From Gammaproteobacteria bacterium (GTDB lineage Bacteria; Pseudomonadota; Gammaproteobacteria; Steroidobacterales; Woeseiaceae), in contig JAOUGX010000013.1 of NCBI GenBank assembly GCA_029865385.1, positions 1 to 64,000 of the forward strand: a DNA stretch of 64,000 nt. Direction: 5' to 3'. Below the pieces are notes generated by a model. The model made no database searches. It saw only the letters and a list, made by a program, of their open reading frames with translations, and was not told the DNA's origin. Positions 18,191-26,846 of this stretch are shown here, piece after piece (the first letter of the stretch is position 1; each line of letters opens with the position of its first letter). The translations under genes and the position numbers were made by a program.

Positions 18191-19185
18191 ATTCTCGGCA
18201 GCGGATCGTCCTCGAGTTCCTCGATGAAACGCTCGCCGCCAAGTGCGGTTTCGAGTACAACTCGTTGCGGCGTATCAACAATACTGCCGACAAGCGCTGA
18301 CTCGCGGCCGGAAGGCAACGCACGCCATGCGGCGAGCGCCCGGTCGGCCTGCCCGCTGTCAATCACGGCAAGAACCCGCCCTTCGCAAGCGAGGTAATAG
18401 GGATCGAAACCGAGCATCTCGCAGACCGAGCGAACCGGGTCCCGAACCGGAATGGAATCGTTGAAGCGCACGCCGAGTCCGGTTGCCCGAACGATTTCGT
18501 GAGCGACCGAAGCGATTCCGCCGCGCGTCGGGTCCCGCATGAAACGCAAACCGTCGAGTTTCATCAGCTCGCGGGTCAGCGGCAGTACACTGGCTGCATC
18601 CGAGTGCAGATCGCCTCGCATGCCGAACTGCTCGCGTGCCAGCATGACTGCGGTGCCGTGATCTCCGACGCTGCCACTGATCAGGATCGCATCACCTGTC
18701 CGAATGCGTTGCATCGATGGCACGATACCCGGCAGTCGAACGCCGACGCCGGTGGTAGCCAGGTAAAGTCCGCCGCCTTCGCCCCGACGCAGAACCTTCG
18801 TGTCTCCGGCGCTGATCCTCACACCGGCAGCATCGGCGGCATTGGCCAGGCTCCGCACAATTCGATCGAGTGTCGCGATTTCCATGCCCTCTTCGATGAA
18901 CGCGTTCAAGGTCAGGTACAAAGGTTTCGCGCCTGACACAGCGAGGTCGTTTACGGTGCCGTGCACTGCCAGCGATCCAATGTCACCTCCGGGAAATTCG
19001 AGAGGCTGAACCGTAAACCCGTCGGTGGTGATAAGGACCTCGCCGCCATTCAACGCGATCGGGGCGGCGTCCGCCTGCACATCGAGACCGGTATGCCCCA
19101 GGTGCCGGAGAAATACTTCCTCGATGAGCTCGCGCATGAAACGCCCTCCGTTGCCGTGCGCGAGGCCAATGCGATCATCTTCCAT
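18184..19185 (-). CDS. hypE: hydrogenase maturation protein HypE (carbamoyl dehydratase)
   Basis: I start at the ATG at 19185 (333 aa), giving MEDDRIGLAHGNGGRFMREL, the normal HypE N-terminus; the frame is open further up to 19320 but that part lies in hypF. The protein has the PurM-like ATP-binding fold with ITTDGFTVQPLEFPGGDIGS and SAGDTKVLRRGEGGG. It ends in PRIC, the invariant C-terminal Cys that receives carbamoyl from HypF and is dehydrated to thiocyanate, the source of the cyanide ligands of the Ni-Fe centre. The start overlaps the hypF end by 11 bp. Confidence 0.96.
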   Translation of the reverse strand: MEDDRIGLAHGNGGRFMRELIEEVFLRHLGHTGLDVQADAAPIALNGGEVLITTDGFTVQPLEFPGGDIGSLAVHGTVNDLAVSGAKPLYLTLNAFIEEGMEIATLDRIVRSLANAADAAGVRISAGDTKVLRRGEGGGLYLATTGVGVRLPGIVPSMQRIRTGDAILISGSVGDHGTAVMLAREQFGMRGDLHSDAASVLPLTRELMKLDGLRFMRDPTRGGIASVAHEIVRATGLGVRFNDSIPVRDPVRSVCEMLGFDPYYLACEGRVLAVIDSGQADRALAAWRALPSGRESALVGSIVDTPQRVVLETALGGERFIEELEDDPLPRIC

Positions 19186-21511
19186 TTTTTTGACCGCCTT
19201 TGGATTGCATCGCGTAAAGCGCTGCATTCTCGGCCGCCTGACCAAAACAGAGCGCCGCATCGTTGCAGGGAAGCTTCGTCGCGAGGCGCACATCGAATCC
19301 ATCGGACCGAAGCAAGGCAAGCGCCTGGTCGGTTAGAACCCTGTTCTGGAAAACGCCGCCGGTCAGGCCGACATGATCGACGTTGTGTTGTTCGCGGACT
19401 CTGCGCGCCTGCTGCAGAACCAGGTTGGCCATCGATGAGTGAAACATCTCGGCCCTGGCGACCGGTGCCAAGGACTTGTCCGCGAGCCGTTCGAACAGCG
19501 GCTGCCAGTCGCCGCGCAGGACTCCCTGCGGGTCGGTTTCCATGGGGAACCGCAGCAATTCACCGGATTGCCGGCACAGCGATTCGAGCATCATCGGACC
19601 CTGAGCCTCGAAGCTGGCCTGCTCGATGTCGCAGACGAGACAGGCTGCAGCATCGAACAGCCGACCCGCGGCACTGCTCGCAGGACTGTTCATGCGACGC
19701 TGCCATGCAAAATAGGCGAGTCCCTGGGAGTCGGGAAATTCGCGCCATTGCTTTTGGCAGGCCCAGGACAACGCGGCCGCACTGCGCCACGGTTCGCGGC
19801 CGGCCCGTTCCCCGCCGGGCAAATGAAATGGCCGCAAGCTTGCGCACCTCTGCCACCGACCGGGCGCGCCGTGCAACGCCTCGCCGCCCCACAAAGTGCC
19901 GTCCTCGCCCAGCCCGACGCCGTCCCAGGTAAAAACCAGCCACTCGCCCGGGCCCGCGTGTTCCGCCGCCAGCGCCGACGCGTGTGCGCGATGGTGCCAA
20001 ACCCTTTCTGCGGCAAGATCCTGTCGCTGCATAGCCCAGCGGTGTGTCGTGTAAGCGGGGTGTGCATCGCAAACGACCTTTTCCGCGCGGACCTTGTAGA
20101 GACGCTGCAAGTCCTCACAGACCTGCTCGAATACGCGGACGCTTCTCGGGCTGTCCATTTCGCCGATGTGCGGGGACACGATCACCCGGTCATCCCAGCT
20201 CAGCGCAATGCTGCCTTTCATATGGCCGCCGACGGCGAGCAATGGCACCGGTTGCCGCCACGGCAACGTCAGCTCACGCGGTGCGGATCCCCGGCCGATA
20301 CGCAGCGGCCGCAATCGGCCGCCGATGCGCCTGAAAACAGGGTCGTCGGCGGGCCTTACTATCGGTCGGTCGTGATGCAGGAAAGCATCGGCAACCATTC
20401 CCAGTCGGCGCGTCGCTTCCTCGACCTCCGTCAGCACCGGTTCGCCGCTCAAATTTCCGGAGGTAGCAACGAGCGGTGCGGCGAACATGTCCAACAACAG
20501 CTGATGCAGAGGACTGTATGGCAGGAAGACGCCCAGCTCATCCAGCCCCGGAGCCAGCGATTCTGCAAGTCTTGCTCCGGCTTTCTTTCGGCAGAGAACG
20601 ATCGGTCGCATTGCGCTGGTCAGGCATTCGGCTTCGTCGACCGACGGAACCGCAATTTCACGAACGCCGGCAAGCCCGTCATCACCGGATATCGGAACCA
20701 TGATGGCTAACGGTTTATGCGGACGCTGTTTTCGTCGCCTCAATTCATCGACCGCCTGCTCATTGCCCGCATCGCACATCAGGTGATAGCCGCCGATGCC
20801 ACGCACAGCAACAATGCGTCCGGCACGCAAGGCAGTGACGGCGGCGTGCAGCGCCATCTCTTTTTGCAACTCCTGGCCGCTCGCCCTATCAACGAAGTGA
20901 AGCTGCGGCCCGCAATCGGGGCACGCGACAGGCTCGGCATGAAAACGGCGATCCAGCGGGTTCTCGTACTCGACCAGGCAGGAAGCGCACAATGGAAATT
21001 TCGCCATGCTGGTATTGGCACGATCGTAGGGCAGTTTCGTGATCAACGTGTATCGTGGCCCGCACTGAGTGCAGTTAATGAAAGGGTAACGATAACGGCG
21101 ATCGCACGGATCGTTTAGTTCCGCAAGGCACTCTTCGCACATGAAGTAATCGGGCGGCAGGAATATTCGCGCTTTGGCGTTTTCGCGGCTCTCGACGATG
21201 CGAAATCCGCCGCATGCCTGATGATCGGTCTCGGTCACGCTGTCGACAAACGGCTTGGACAGCGGCGGCGCTTTTTCGATCAGCTCGCGCCGGAAGTTTG
21301 CGAGATCTTGTGGTGTCCCGGTGACGATGATCTCCACTTCTCCGAGGCAGTTTCGCACCTGTCCGTCGAGGCCGTGTTGCTTCGCAAGGCGAAAGATGAA
21401 CGGTCGAAACCCGACGCCCTGCACCTGTCCGCTGACAATAATCCGACAGCTTCGGCGCAATCGGGCGGTGCGTGCCGGTTCTGTGACGAACTCGCGAATT
21501 GATTCAGCCAA
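19175..21511 (-). CDS. hypF: carbamoyltransferase HypF
   Basis: From a TTG at 21511 the product has 778 residues, the family's usual size. The TTG overlaps the hypD stop by 8 bp and has an AGAGG box 8 bp upstream; the frame reaches 21835 but only through hypD. Domains in order: acylphosphatase (SGQVQGVGFRPFIFRLA), two zinc fingers (CEECLAELNDPC..CTQCGP and CASC..CPDCGP), a YrdC-like domain, and the Kae1-like carbamoyltransferase domain with VWHHRAHASALAAEH. It makes carbamoyl-adenylate from carbamoyl phosphate and passes the group to HypE. The start codon is less certain than the identity. Confidence 0.95.
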   Translation of the reverse strand: MAESIREFVTEPARTARLRRSCRIIVSGQVQGVGFRPFIFRLAKQHGLDGQVRNCLGEVEIIVTGTPQDLANFRRELIEKAPPLSKPFVDSVTETDHQACGGFRIVESRENAKARIFLPPDYFMCEECLAELNDPCDRRYRYPFINCTQCGPRYTLITKLPYDRANTSMAKFPLCASCLVEYENPLDRRFHAEPVACPDCGPQLHFVDRASGQELQKEMALHAAVTALRAGRIVAVRGIGGYHLMCDAGNEQAVDELRRRKQRPHKPLAIMVPISGDDGLAGVREIAVPSVDEAECLTSAMRPIVLCRKKAGARLAESLAPGLDELGVFLPYSPLHQLLLDMFAAPLVATSGNLSGEPVLTEVEEATRRLGMVADAFLHHDRPIVRPADDPVFRRIGGRLRPLRIGRGSAPRELTLPWRQPVPLLAVGGHMKGSIALSWDDRVIVSPHIGEMDSPRSVRVFEQVCEDLQRLYKVRAEKVVCDAHPAYTTHRWAMQRQDLAAERVWHHRAHASALAAEHAGPGEWLVFTWDGVGLGEDGTLWGGEALHGAPGRWQRCASLRPFHLPGGERAGREPWRSAAALSWACQKQWREFPDSQGLAYFAWQRRMNSPASSAAGRLFDAAACLVCDIEQASFEAQGPMMLESLCRQSGELLRFPMETDPQGVLRGDWQPLFERLADKSLAPVARAEMFHSSMANLVLQQARRVREQHNVDHVGLTGGVFQNRVLTDQALALLRSDGFDVRLATKLPCNDAALCFGQAAENAALYAMQSKGGQKNGR

Positions 21512-22631
21512 CGGACTGCCTCTTGTTTCTGCCCTCCCAGAGATTGTCGCGAAAGCCCGATGACCACCAGATGCGGCAGGCACCTTCGTCGGACACCATG
21601 CACGGACCGACCGGCTTGCGCGGAGTGCAGGCGAGGCCATACAAACGGCACTGGTTTGGATAACGCTTTCCAAGAACAACGCTTGCACAATCACATCCCG
21701 GTGGCATCTCGCCGATGCGCTTTCGTGACGCATCGGCATACGATGGAAACCGTTTCCGCGCATCGCATGCAGCAAAGGCTTCCTGCAGTTTGAAGCCGGA
21801 TTTCGGAATGACGCCGATGCCGCGCCAGTTTGCATCTGCGACGGTCATTACTTCGGCAAGCTGGCGCTTCGCAACAGGGTTGCCGCCGGGCCGCACGACT
21901 TCCGGATAACAGTTATCCAGAAAGCAGCGCCCCTGTTCGAGCTGGCGCAACACCGACACCATCGCGGCCAGCAAAGTATCCGGGCGAAAGCCGGCGATCG
22001 CCGCCGGTATGCCGTGCTTCTCCGGCACGAAACGCCATTCTTCCGGTCCCATGACTGTCGATACGTGCCCGGGCGCAATCAAGCCCGCGAAACCCGGCGC
22101 GCCGGACTCCAGCAGCATCGCCACCGCCGGCCAAGTCAGACGACCGGACAACAGCAACGACAGGTTTTGCGGCACGCCTTCGGCGAGCATTGCCGCGACA
22201 GGTGCCGTCGTCGTTTCGAATCCGGCGGCGAAAAAAACGACCTGGCGTTGCGGATTATCCTCTGCAATTCGCACCACTTCGGTCGGGCTTGCAACCGGGC
22301 GGATATCGGCGCCGGCGGCGCGCGCCTGTTCGAGAGAGCGTGCTTCCTTTTTCGGCGCATTGACCGGTACACGCAACATGTCGCCGAACGCGACGAGAAT
22401 CACATCTTCGTGCAGCGCAAGCTGCATGGCTTCGTAGATGTCTTCTTCCGGACAGATGCAAACCGGGCAGCCAGGGCCCGGCACGAGTTCGATTTTTTTC
22501 GGAATGGCGCTGCGCAGCCCCGCAATCGAAATGGCGCGCTCATGGCCGCCACAGACGTTCATGATTCTCACCGTATCGGGAAGTTTCATCTCGTGAAGCT
22601 TGTTGAGCCAGTATTGAGCGTCGTGTTGCAT
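21504..22631 (-). CDS. hypD: hydrogenase maturation protein HypD
   Basis: 375 residues from the ATG at 22631. HypD motifs are all present: NVCGGHERAI near residue 23, VPGPGCPVCICPEEDI near 48, GFETTTAPVAAML near 130, and the C-terminal iron-sulfur cysteines in PPGCDCASVVLGK and CRLYGLACTP. HypD with HypC carries the Fe(CN)2CO unit. The stop overlaps the hypF TTG start. Upstream, an 10-bp gap separates it from hypB. Confidence 0.96.
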   Translation of the reverse strand: MQHDAQYWLNKLHEMKLPDTVRIMNVCGGHERAISIAGLRSAIPKKIELVPGPGCPVCICPEEDIYEAMQLALHEDVILVAFGDMLRVPVNAPKKEARSLEQARAAGADIRPVASPTEVVRIAEDNPQRQVVFFAAGFETTTAPVAAMLAEGVPQNLSLLLSGRLTWPAVAMLLESGAPGFAGLIAPGHVSTVMGPEEWRFVPEKHGIPAAIAGFRPDTLLAAMVSVLRQLEQGRCFLDNCYPEVVRPGGNPVAKRQLAEVMTVADANWRGIGVIPKSGFKLQEAFAACDARKRFPSYADASRKRIGEMPPGCDCASVVLGKRYPNQCRLYGLACTPRKPVGPCMVSDEGACRIWWSSGFRDNLWEGRNKRQSVG

Positions 22632-22641
22632 GCTCGCTCCG

Positions 22642-23445
22642 TTAGTCGTGAGTATGAGCAGCGGCGTGCACATGTCGCTGCGGTTCGACGGCACCATTCG
22701 CCCTTTGTAACTGCAGCGCCCGCTCCAGCCAGCCCGTCCAGGCCGACATGCCGTGGCCGTTGCGGCTCGACACTTCGATAAGCGGTGCTCCGTTGGCGAG
22801 CTCCCGCACATGCCTCTCGGCGCGCCGCGGATCGAAATCGCCGAGGATTGGCGTCAAATCGGATTTGCTCAACAGCACAAGGTCGGCCGCACGAAACATC
22901 ACCGGGTATTTCTGCGGTTTGTCATCGCCTTCGGGTGACGACAGCAAGGTGACGTTGCAATGCTGACCCAGGTCGAAGCTTGCAGGGCAGACCAGATTGC
23001 CAACGTTCTCGATAAAGACAATATCGATTTCCTGCAGATCGAGACCATGCAAGGCGCTATGCACCATGTGGGCATCGAGGTGACAGGCGCTGCCGGTACT
23101 GATTTGAATGGCAGGTACGCCGTGGCGACGAATGCGTTCCGCATCGTTTTCGGTTTCCAGGTCCCCGACGATGACGGCGATACGGTATCGATCGCCGAGA
23201 TCCCTGATCGTCGCCTCGAGCAACGCCGTTTTTCCGGCGCCCGGCGACGACATGAGATTCACCGCGAGCACACGATGCTCGGCAAAATGCTCGCGATTAT
23301 GCTGCGCTTCGTGATCGTTGGCGGCGAGCAAGCCTTTGAGAACCTCGATGGATTCGCTGCCATTGGACGTCTGCGCAAGTGGTGCACCGCTTTTCAGCAG
23401 ATGCTCATTGCCATGTGTCACATTGCAACCGCAGGTATCACACAT
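22642..23445 (-). CDS. hypB: hydrogenase nickel-incorporation GTPase HypB
   Basis: 267 residues from the ATG at 23445; another ATG two codons earlier (23451) is equally possible. The N-terminal MCDTCGCN is the high-affinity nickel motif. The GTPase domain has MSSPGAGKTALLE (P-loop), VGDLETENDAERIRRHG, ENVGNLVCPASFDLG and LLSKSDL. The C-terminus ends with several His residues (RHVHAAAHTHD), which may store or shuttle nickel; a His-rich stretch is more often near the N-terminus in HypB. It overlaps the hypA end by 8 bp. Confidence 0.96.
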   Translation of the reverse strand: MCDTCGCNVTHGNEHLLKSGAPLAQTSNGSESIEVLKGLLAANDHEAQHNREHFAEHRVLAVNLMSSPGAGKTALLEATIRDLGDRYRIAVIVGDLETENDAERIRRHGVPAIQISTGSACHLDAHMVHSALHGLDLQEIDIVFIENVGNLVCPASFDLGQHCNVTLLSSPEGDDKPQKYPVMFRAADLVLLSKSDLTPILGDFDPRRAERHVRELANGAPLIEVSSRNGHGMSAWTGWLERALQLQRANGAVEPQRHVHAAAHTHD

Positions 23446-23809
23446 GGGCATGGTCCTTCTCGTCAGAGCATTGCATCTCAATCCTGTCCAGCAGCAACTC
23501 GTCACCGCTGAGCAACTCTGTCCGCCAGTCTGAGCATTGGCCGCACAACAGCCGGTTCGGCGGTACCACCGTGTCTGCGTCGCAGCGACTGCAGTGGATC
23601 CGTACCGGTGTCGGGGCAACGTGCAAAGCCGCACCGGAGACCACGGTCCCCGCTGCCGCGAATGGAAAGGCATTGCGCAACAACGGCGTTTCCACCCCGG
23701 ACAGAGGTCCGACACGCAGGTAAATGTCGCTTATAGAAGTTGCGCACCTGGCTGCCGCAAGTTCCAGCACCTCGCGGACGATCGCCTGACATACGGATAG
23801 CTCATGCAT
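23438..23809 (-). CDS. hypA: nickel metallochaperone HypA
   Basis: 123 residues starting MHELSVCQAIV, where the MHE N-terminus is the nickel-binding site, so the ATG at 23809 is chosen over the longer frame to 23890. The zinc domain has CSRC and CGQC about 25 residues apart. It delivers nickel to the hydrogenase large subunit with HypB. The start overlaps the hypC stop by 8 bp. Confidence 0.95.
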   Translation of the reverse strand: MHELSVCQAIVREVLELAAARCATSISDIYLRVGPLSGVETPLLRNAFPFAAAGTVVSGAALHVAPTPVRIHCSRCDADTVVPPNRLLCGQCSDWRTELLSGDELLLDRIEMQCSDEKDHAHV

Positions 23810-24029
23810 CGGCGGCAAGTATCTCGTCGAAGAGTTCCCAGGAGCCGGCGGCATCCTGTTCCGATACTTTCTGAATTGCATAGCCGACATGCACCAGCAC
23901 GTAGTCGCCCGGTGCGAGCTCTTGATCCTGCAGCATGAACAAGCTCACCTCGCGTTCAATTCCGCGGGCTTCGCAGGTGCATTGGAAACCGGATATTTTC
24001 GAAATCTGCATGGGGACGGCGAGACACAT
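23802..24029 (-). CDS. hypC: hydrogenase maturation chaperone HypC
   Basis: 75 residues starting MCLAVPMQI, whose Cys2 is needed for binding HypD and the large subunit; the family motif GDYVLVHVGYAIQKV is also present. The start is the ATG at 24029, preceded by a run of seven G residues serving as ribosome-binding site. It is the first gene of a tightly overlapped hypCABDFE operon. Confidence 0.95.
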   Translation of the reverse strand: MCLAVPMQISKISGFQCTCEARGIEREVSLFMLQDQELAPGDYVLVHVGYAIQKVSEQDAAGSWELFDEILAADA

Positions 24030-24057
24030 ATTCCCCCCCGGGGATGCGGCGTTTTTT

Positions 24058-24076
24058 TGCACCCCAATCGGGTGCA
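24058..24076. promoter_or_regulatory. 7-5-7 dyad upstream of hypC
   Basis: TGCACCC, 5 bp, GGGTGCA form a perfect dyad 29 bp upstream of hypC in the 186-bp divergent region between the hyp operon and the hydrogenase operon. A run of seven T on the plus strand lies directly beside it (24052-24058). A second palindrome, CGTAATTACG, lies at 24134-24143. Either could be an operator or a 5'-UTR hairpin. I find no FNR-type TTGAT-N4-ATCAA site in this region. Confidence 0.35.
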
Positions 24077-24215
24077 TGACGAATAGCGCGGGCGCACGGT
24101 CATGATAGTCGTCCAGGCGCTCAAGCTACTGTACGTAATTACGCTTATTCATTAGTGCCATGTACGAGCCTATGGTGTTCGTGTGGGAAAAACCCCGATT
24201 CTTTGCAGGTGCATC

Positions 24216-24704
24216 GTGGGGAAACATACGACAACAAACAGAACGCTCGTACTCGGCGTCGGTAATACCCTGCTTGCAGACGAAGGTGCCGGAGTGCACG
24301 CGATGCGTTATCTGCAATCGCACTCGGAGTCCCTCCCGCAAACGGAGTTCTTGGACGCCGGCACACTGAGCTTCACTCTCGCCAGCGACATTGCCGAAGC
24401 GGATAACCTTATTATTTTTGATGCGGCCCAGATCAACGCTTCACCCGGAACCATAAGAGTGTTTGAAGGTGAAGAACTCGACAGTTTTCTCAATTCAGGG
24501 CGGCGCAGCGTTCATGAAGTCGGCTTCGCAGACCTGATGGACATCGCGAGATTGCAGGATTGCCTCCCCGCCAATCGCGCATTGATCGGCATTCAGCCGG
24601 AGCTGCTCGGCTGGGGCGATTCGACCGGTGAATCCGTCACGGCCGCAATCCCGCGCGCTGCGGACAGCGCAAGAGCATTGATTACCAAGTGGTTACAACA
24701 ATGA
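24216..24704 (+). CDS. hupD: hydrogenase maturation protease (HyaD/HupD family)
   Basis: 162 residues from the GTG at 24216; a GTG at 24183 would add eleven residues unlike the family. The N-terminal LVLGVGNTLLADEGAGVHAM is the protease signature with the nickel-binding Glu. The middle Asp (FLDAGTLSF) and a His (RRSVHEVGFADLM) are the other expected ligands. The enzyme removes the C-terminal peptide of the large subunit after nickel insertion. Its target should be the 15-residue tail of the product of 28202-29920. Overlaps the next gene by ATGA. Confidence 0.9.
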   Translation: MGKHTTTNRTLVLGVGNTLLADEGAGVHAMRYLQSHSESLPQTEFLDAGTLSFTLASDIAEADNLIIFDAAQINASPGTIRVFEGEELDSFLNSGRRSVHEVGFADLMDIARLQDCLPANRALIGIQPELLGWGDSTGESVTAAIPRAADSARALITKWLQQ

Positions 24705-25099
24705 GCGCATTGGACACGATCAGCGTACGGGTAGAGGCGAGCAGCGGCAATGTGCGACCGCTGCTGCACGAGATCCGGCACGCGCTGCAGCGGGTAGCCG
24801 ATGGTGGTATTGGCACGACCATCGATCTTGGCAGCCTGCCATTGGCGCCCGGCGAAGAGAAAAGAATCGAGGAACTGCTGGGCAGCGGCGAGTTGCGGGC
24901 CGAACTGGATGCACTTGGACCAACTGTGCTGCAGGAAACCCGCTATGCCGGTGTCTGGTTTGTCACGCACCGCAATACCGAGCAGGAAGTTGTCGCCCGC
25001 TTCATCGAAGTAACGCGCGTCCCCGAGTTGCTGCTGGCACAAGAAGTCGACATGCAACGCGCGGTTCATGAATTGGAGAAGCAACTCGAAGTGAACTGA
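24701..25099 (+). CDS. HupH/HyaF-like hydrogenase expression protein (C-terminal domain only)
   Basis: 132 residues from the ATG at 24701 in an ATGA overlap with the protease gene. It matches the C-terminal half of HupH/HyaF proteins: LHEIRHALQRVADGGIGTTI, LPLAPGEEKRIEELLGSGE and VLQETRYAGVWFVTHRN. Full HupH proteins are about 280 residues, so this is a short version with one domain. In other bacteria the family helps small-subunit maturation. Its position before the structural genes fits that role. Confidence 0.82.
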   Translation: MSALDTISVRVEASSGNVRPLLHEIRHALQRVADGGIGTTIDLGSLPLAPGEEKRIEELLGSGELRAELDALGPTVLQETRYAGVWFVTHRNTEQEVVARFIEVTRVPELLLAQEVDMQRAVHELEKQLEVN

Positions 25100-25125
25100 C
25101 GGAAGAATCGACAGGAGAAAAGATC

Positions 25126-26196
25126 ATGCGTAAAGACCAGACACTCGGTGCATACCTGTTCTCACAGGGGGTATCGCGTCGTGGCTTCCTGAAGTTCTGT
25201 TCGGCGACCGCGTCGCTGATGGCGTTACCGCCGACGATGGTCGGCCGGGTGGCCGCAGCACTGGAAAATGCTCGCCGGCCATCTGTCATCTGGTTATCGT
25301 TCCAGGAATGCACCGGCTGCACCGAATCACTCACCCGGTCGCACGCTCCGACCGTCGAATCGCTGATTTTTGACGCCATTTCCCTCGACTATCATCACAC
25401 GCTGCAGGCTGCAGCCGGCCACGGCGCGGAAGCGGCCCGCGAAGCGGCCATGGAAGAAAACGCCGGCGAGTACCTGCTGGTTGTCGATGGCTCGATCCCG
25501 ATCGGCAACCCGGCCTACTCGACCATTGCGGGTATCAGCAACCTCGACATGCTGAAGGAGTCTGCCGCGAATGCCGCAGCGATAATCGCAGTCGGCACCT
25601 GTGCGGCATACGGCGGCATACCACACGCCAACCCGAATCCGACCGGCGCGGTCTCCGTGTCCGACATTATCAAGGACAAGCCGATCATCAATGTCTCCGG
25701 TTGTCCGCCGATTCCGGTCGTTATCACAGGCGTGCTGGCGCATTTCCTGACTTTCGGCTCCATCCCGGAACTCGACGAGCTCGGCAGGCCGAAAGCGTTC
25801 TTCGGACAAAGTATTCACGATCGCTGCTATCGACGTCCGTTTTACGAGCGTGGCCAGTTCGCCAAGTCATTCGACGACGAAGGTGCGCGACAGGGCTGGT
25901 GCCTGTATGAGCTCGGCTGCAAGGGGCCGACGACGTACAACGCCTGCGCCACATTGAAGTGGAACGAAGGCACGAGCTTCCCGATCGGATCGGGGCATGG
26001 CTGCATCGGTTGTTCCGAACCGGATTTCTGGGACAAGGGCAGTTTCTACCGACCGATCGCAGCCGGGCTCTGGGGTTCGCGCGATGCCCTGCTGGGAGCT
26101 GCAGCGGCTGGTGCCGCTATCGGCATCGGCACGGCACTTGCCGCGCGTTCGAAAAAGAAAAGAGCCAATGCGGCAAAGGAGACAGAATCAACATGA
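25126..26196 (+). CDS. hynS: [NiFe]-hydrogenase small subunit, Isp-type (group 1e-like)
   Basis: 356 residues with a Tat signal (SRRGFLKF, residues 17-24). The proximal cluster begins with ECTGCTES at residues 61-68. O2-tolerant group 1d enzymes have CTCC there, so this one should have a standard [4Fe-4S] cluster. Later ligands are VGTCAAYGG, SGCPP, HDRCYRR, LYELGCKG and HGCIGC. A C-terminal hydrophobic segment followed by RSKKKR (about residues 320-345) anchors it on the periplasmic face. It passes electrons from the Ni-Fe site to Isp1. Overlaps isp1 by ATGA. The order hynS-isp1-isp2-hynL matches Thiocapsa and Allochromatium. Confidence 0.94.
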   Translation: MRKDQTLGAYLFSQGVSRRGFLKFCSATASLMALPPTMVGRVAAALENARRPSVIWLSFQECTGCTESLTRSHAPTVESLIFDAISLDYHHTLQAAAGHGAEAAREAAMEENAGEYLLVVDGSIPIGNPAYSTIAGISNLDMLKESAANAAAIIAVGTCAAYGGIPHANPNPTGAVSVSDIIKDKPIINVSGCPPIPVVITGVLAHFLTFGSIPELDELGRPKAFFGQSIHDRCYRRPFYERGQFAKSFDDEGARQGWCLYELGCKGPTTYNACATLKWNEGTSFPIGSGHGCIGCSEPDFWDKGSFYRPIAAGLWGSRDALLGAAAAGAAIGIGTALAARSKKKRANAAKETEST

Positions 26197-26846
26197 CGCT
26201 TCTCGACTTCGCACGCGGGCCGGCACTGCAGTGGTCCATGATCATCCTGGTTGCCGGAGTCCTGTGGCGACTTGGCGGCACCATCCTTATTAATGCGAAA
26301 AAGGACTTGTCGAAAGCGCGTAAGGAGCACGCAGTGGCAGACGGGCTGAAGACGATTGCCACGCGTTCGCTGCCGGCACACCAGTTCGAGAAAAACATTC
26401 GCTTTCAGCATTTCTCGGGCTACGCCTGGCACATCGCTTTGTTCGTATCAGTGCTGTTCTTCGCACCGCATATTCTGTTCTTCGAGTCGGTACTCGGGTT
26501 CGGCTGGCCGAGCCTGCCGAACAGCATCATCCTGATTACAGCGGCAATCGCCCTGGCGATCCTTTTTGCTCTGCTCATCCGACGGGCAACGCATCCTGTA
26601 CAACGCATCATTTCCAACGCCGATGACTACATCAGCATTCTCGTCGTCATTGCACCGTTGATCACAGGCATTCTCGCGTTTGCTCACCTCGGGGCCCGTT
26701 ACGAGACTCTGCTTGCCGTGCACCTGCTGAGCGTCGAAGCGCTGTTTGTCTGGTTTCCGTTCGGCAAACTGATGCACACAGCGCTGACTTTTCCATCGCG
26801 CTACCAGGCCGGCTCGAGCTACGGACGCAAGGGAGTGCGCGCATGA
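26193..26846 (+). CDS. isp1: Isp1-like membrane cytochrome b subunit of the hydrogenase
   Basis: 217 residues with about five hydrophobic segments and several His residues in or near them (FQHFSGYAWHIALFVSVLFF, LLAVHLLSVEALFVWFPFGK) able to bind haem b, as in NarI/DsrM-like subunits. It probably moves electrons between the hydrogenase and the quinone pool or Isp2. The start at 26193 overlaps the small-subunit stop and the stop overlaps isp2, both as ATGA. Identification rests on topology and on the conserved gene order. Confidence 0.87.
   Translation: MTLLDFARGPALQWSMIILVAGVLWRLGGTILINAKKDLSKARKEHAVADGLKTIATRSLPAHQFEKNIRFQHFSGYAWHIALFVSVLFFAPHILFFESVLGFGWPSLPNSIILITAAIALAILFALLIRRATHPVQRIISNADDYISILVVIAPLITGILAFAHLGARYETLLAVHLLSVEALFVWFPFGKLMHTALTFPSRYQAGSSYGRKGVRA

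Noticed and set aside
21512-21835. 108-residue N-terminal extension of HypF
   Set aside because: It lies inside hypD in another frame; HypF proteins begin close to the acylphosphatase motif.
24052-24076. possible terminator at the T7 run and hairpin upstream of hypC
   Set aside because: On the plus strand the T-run comes before the hairpin, and on the minus strand the hairpin is followed by A residues, so neither direction gives a terminator.
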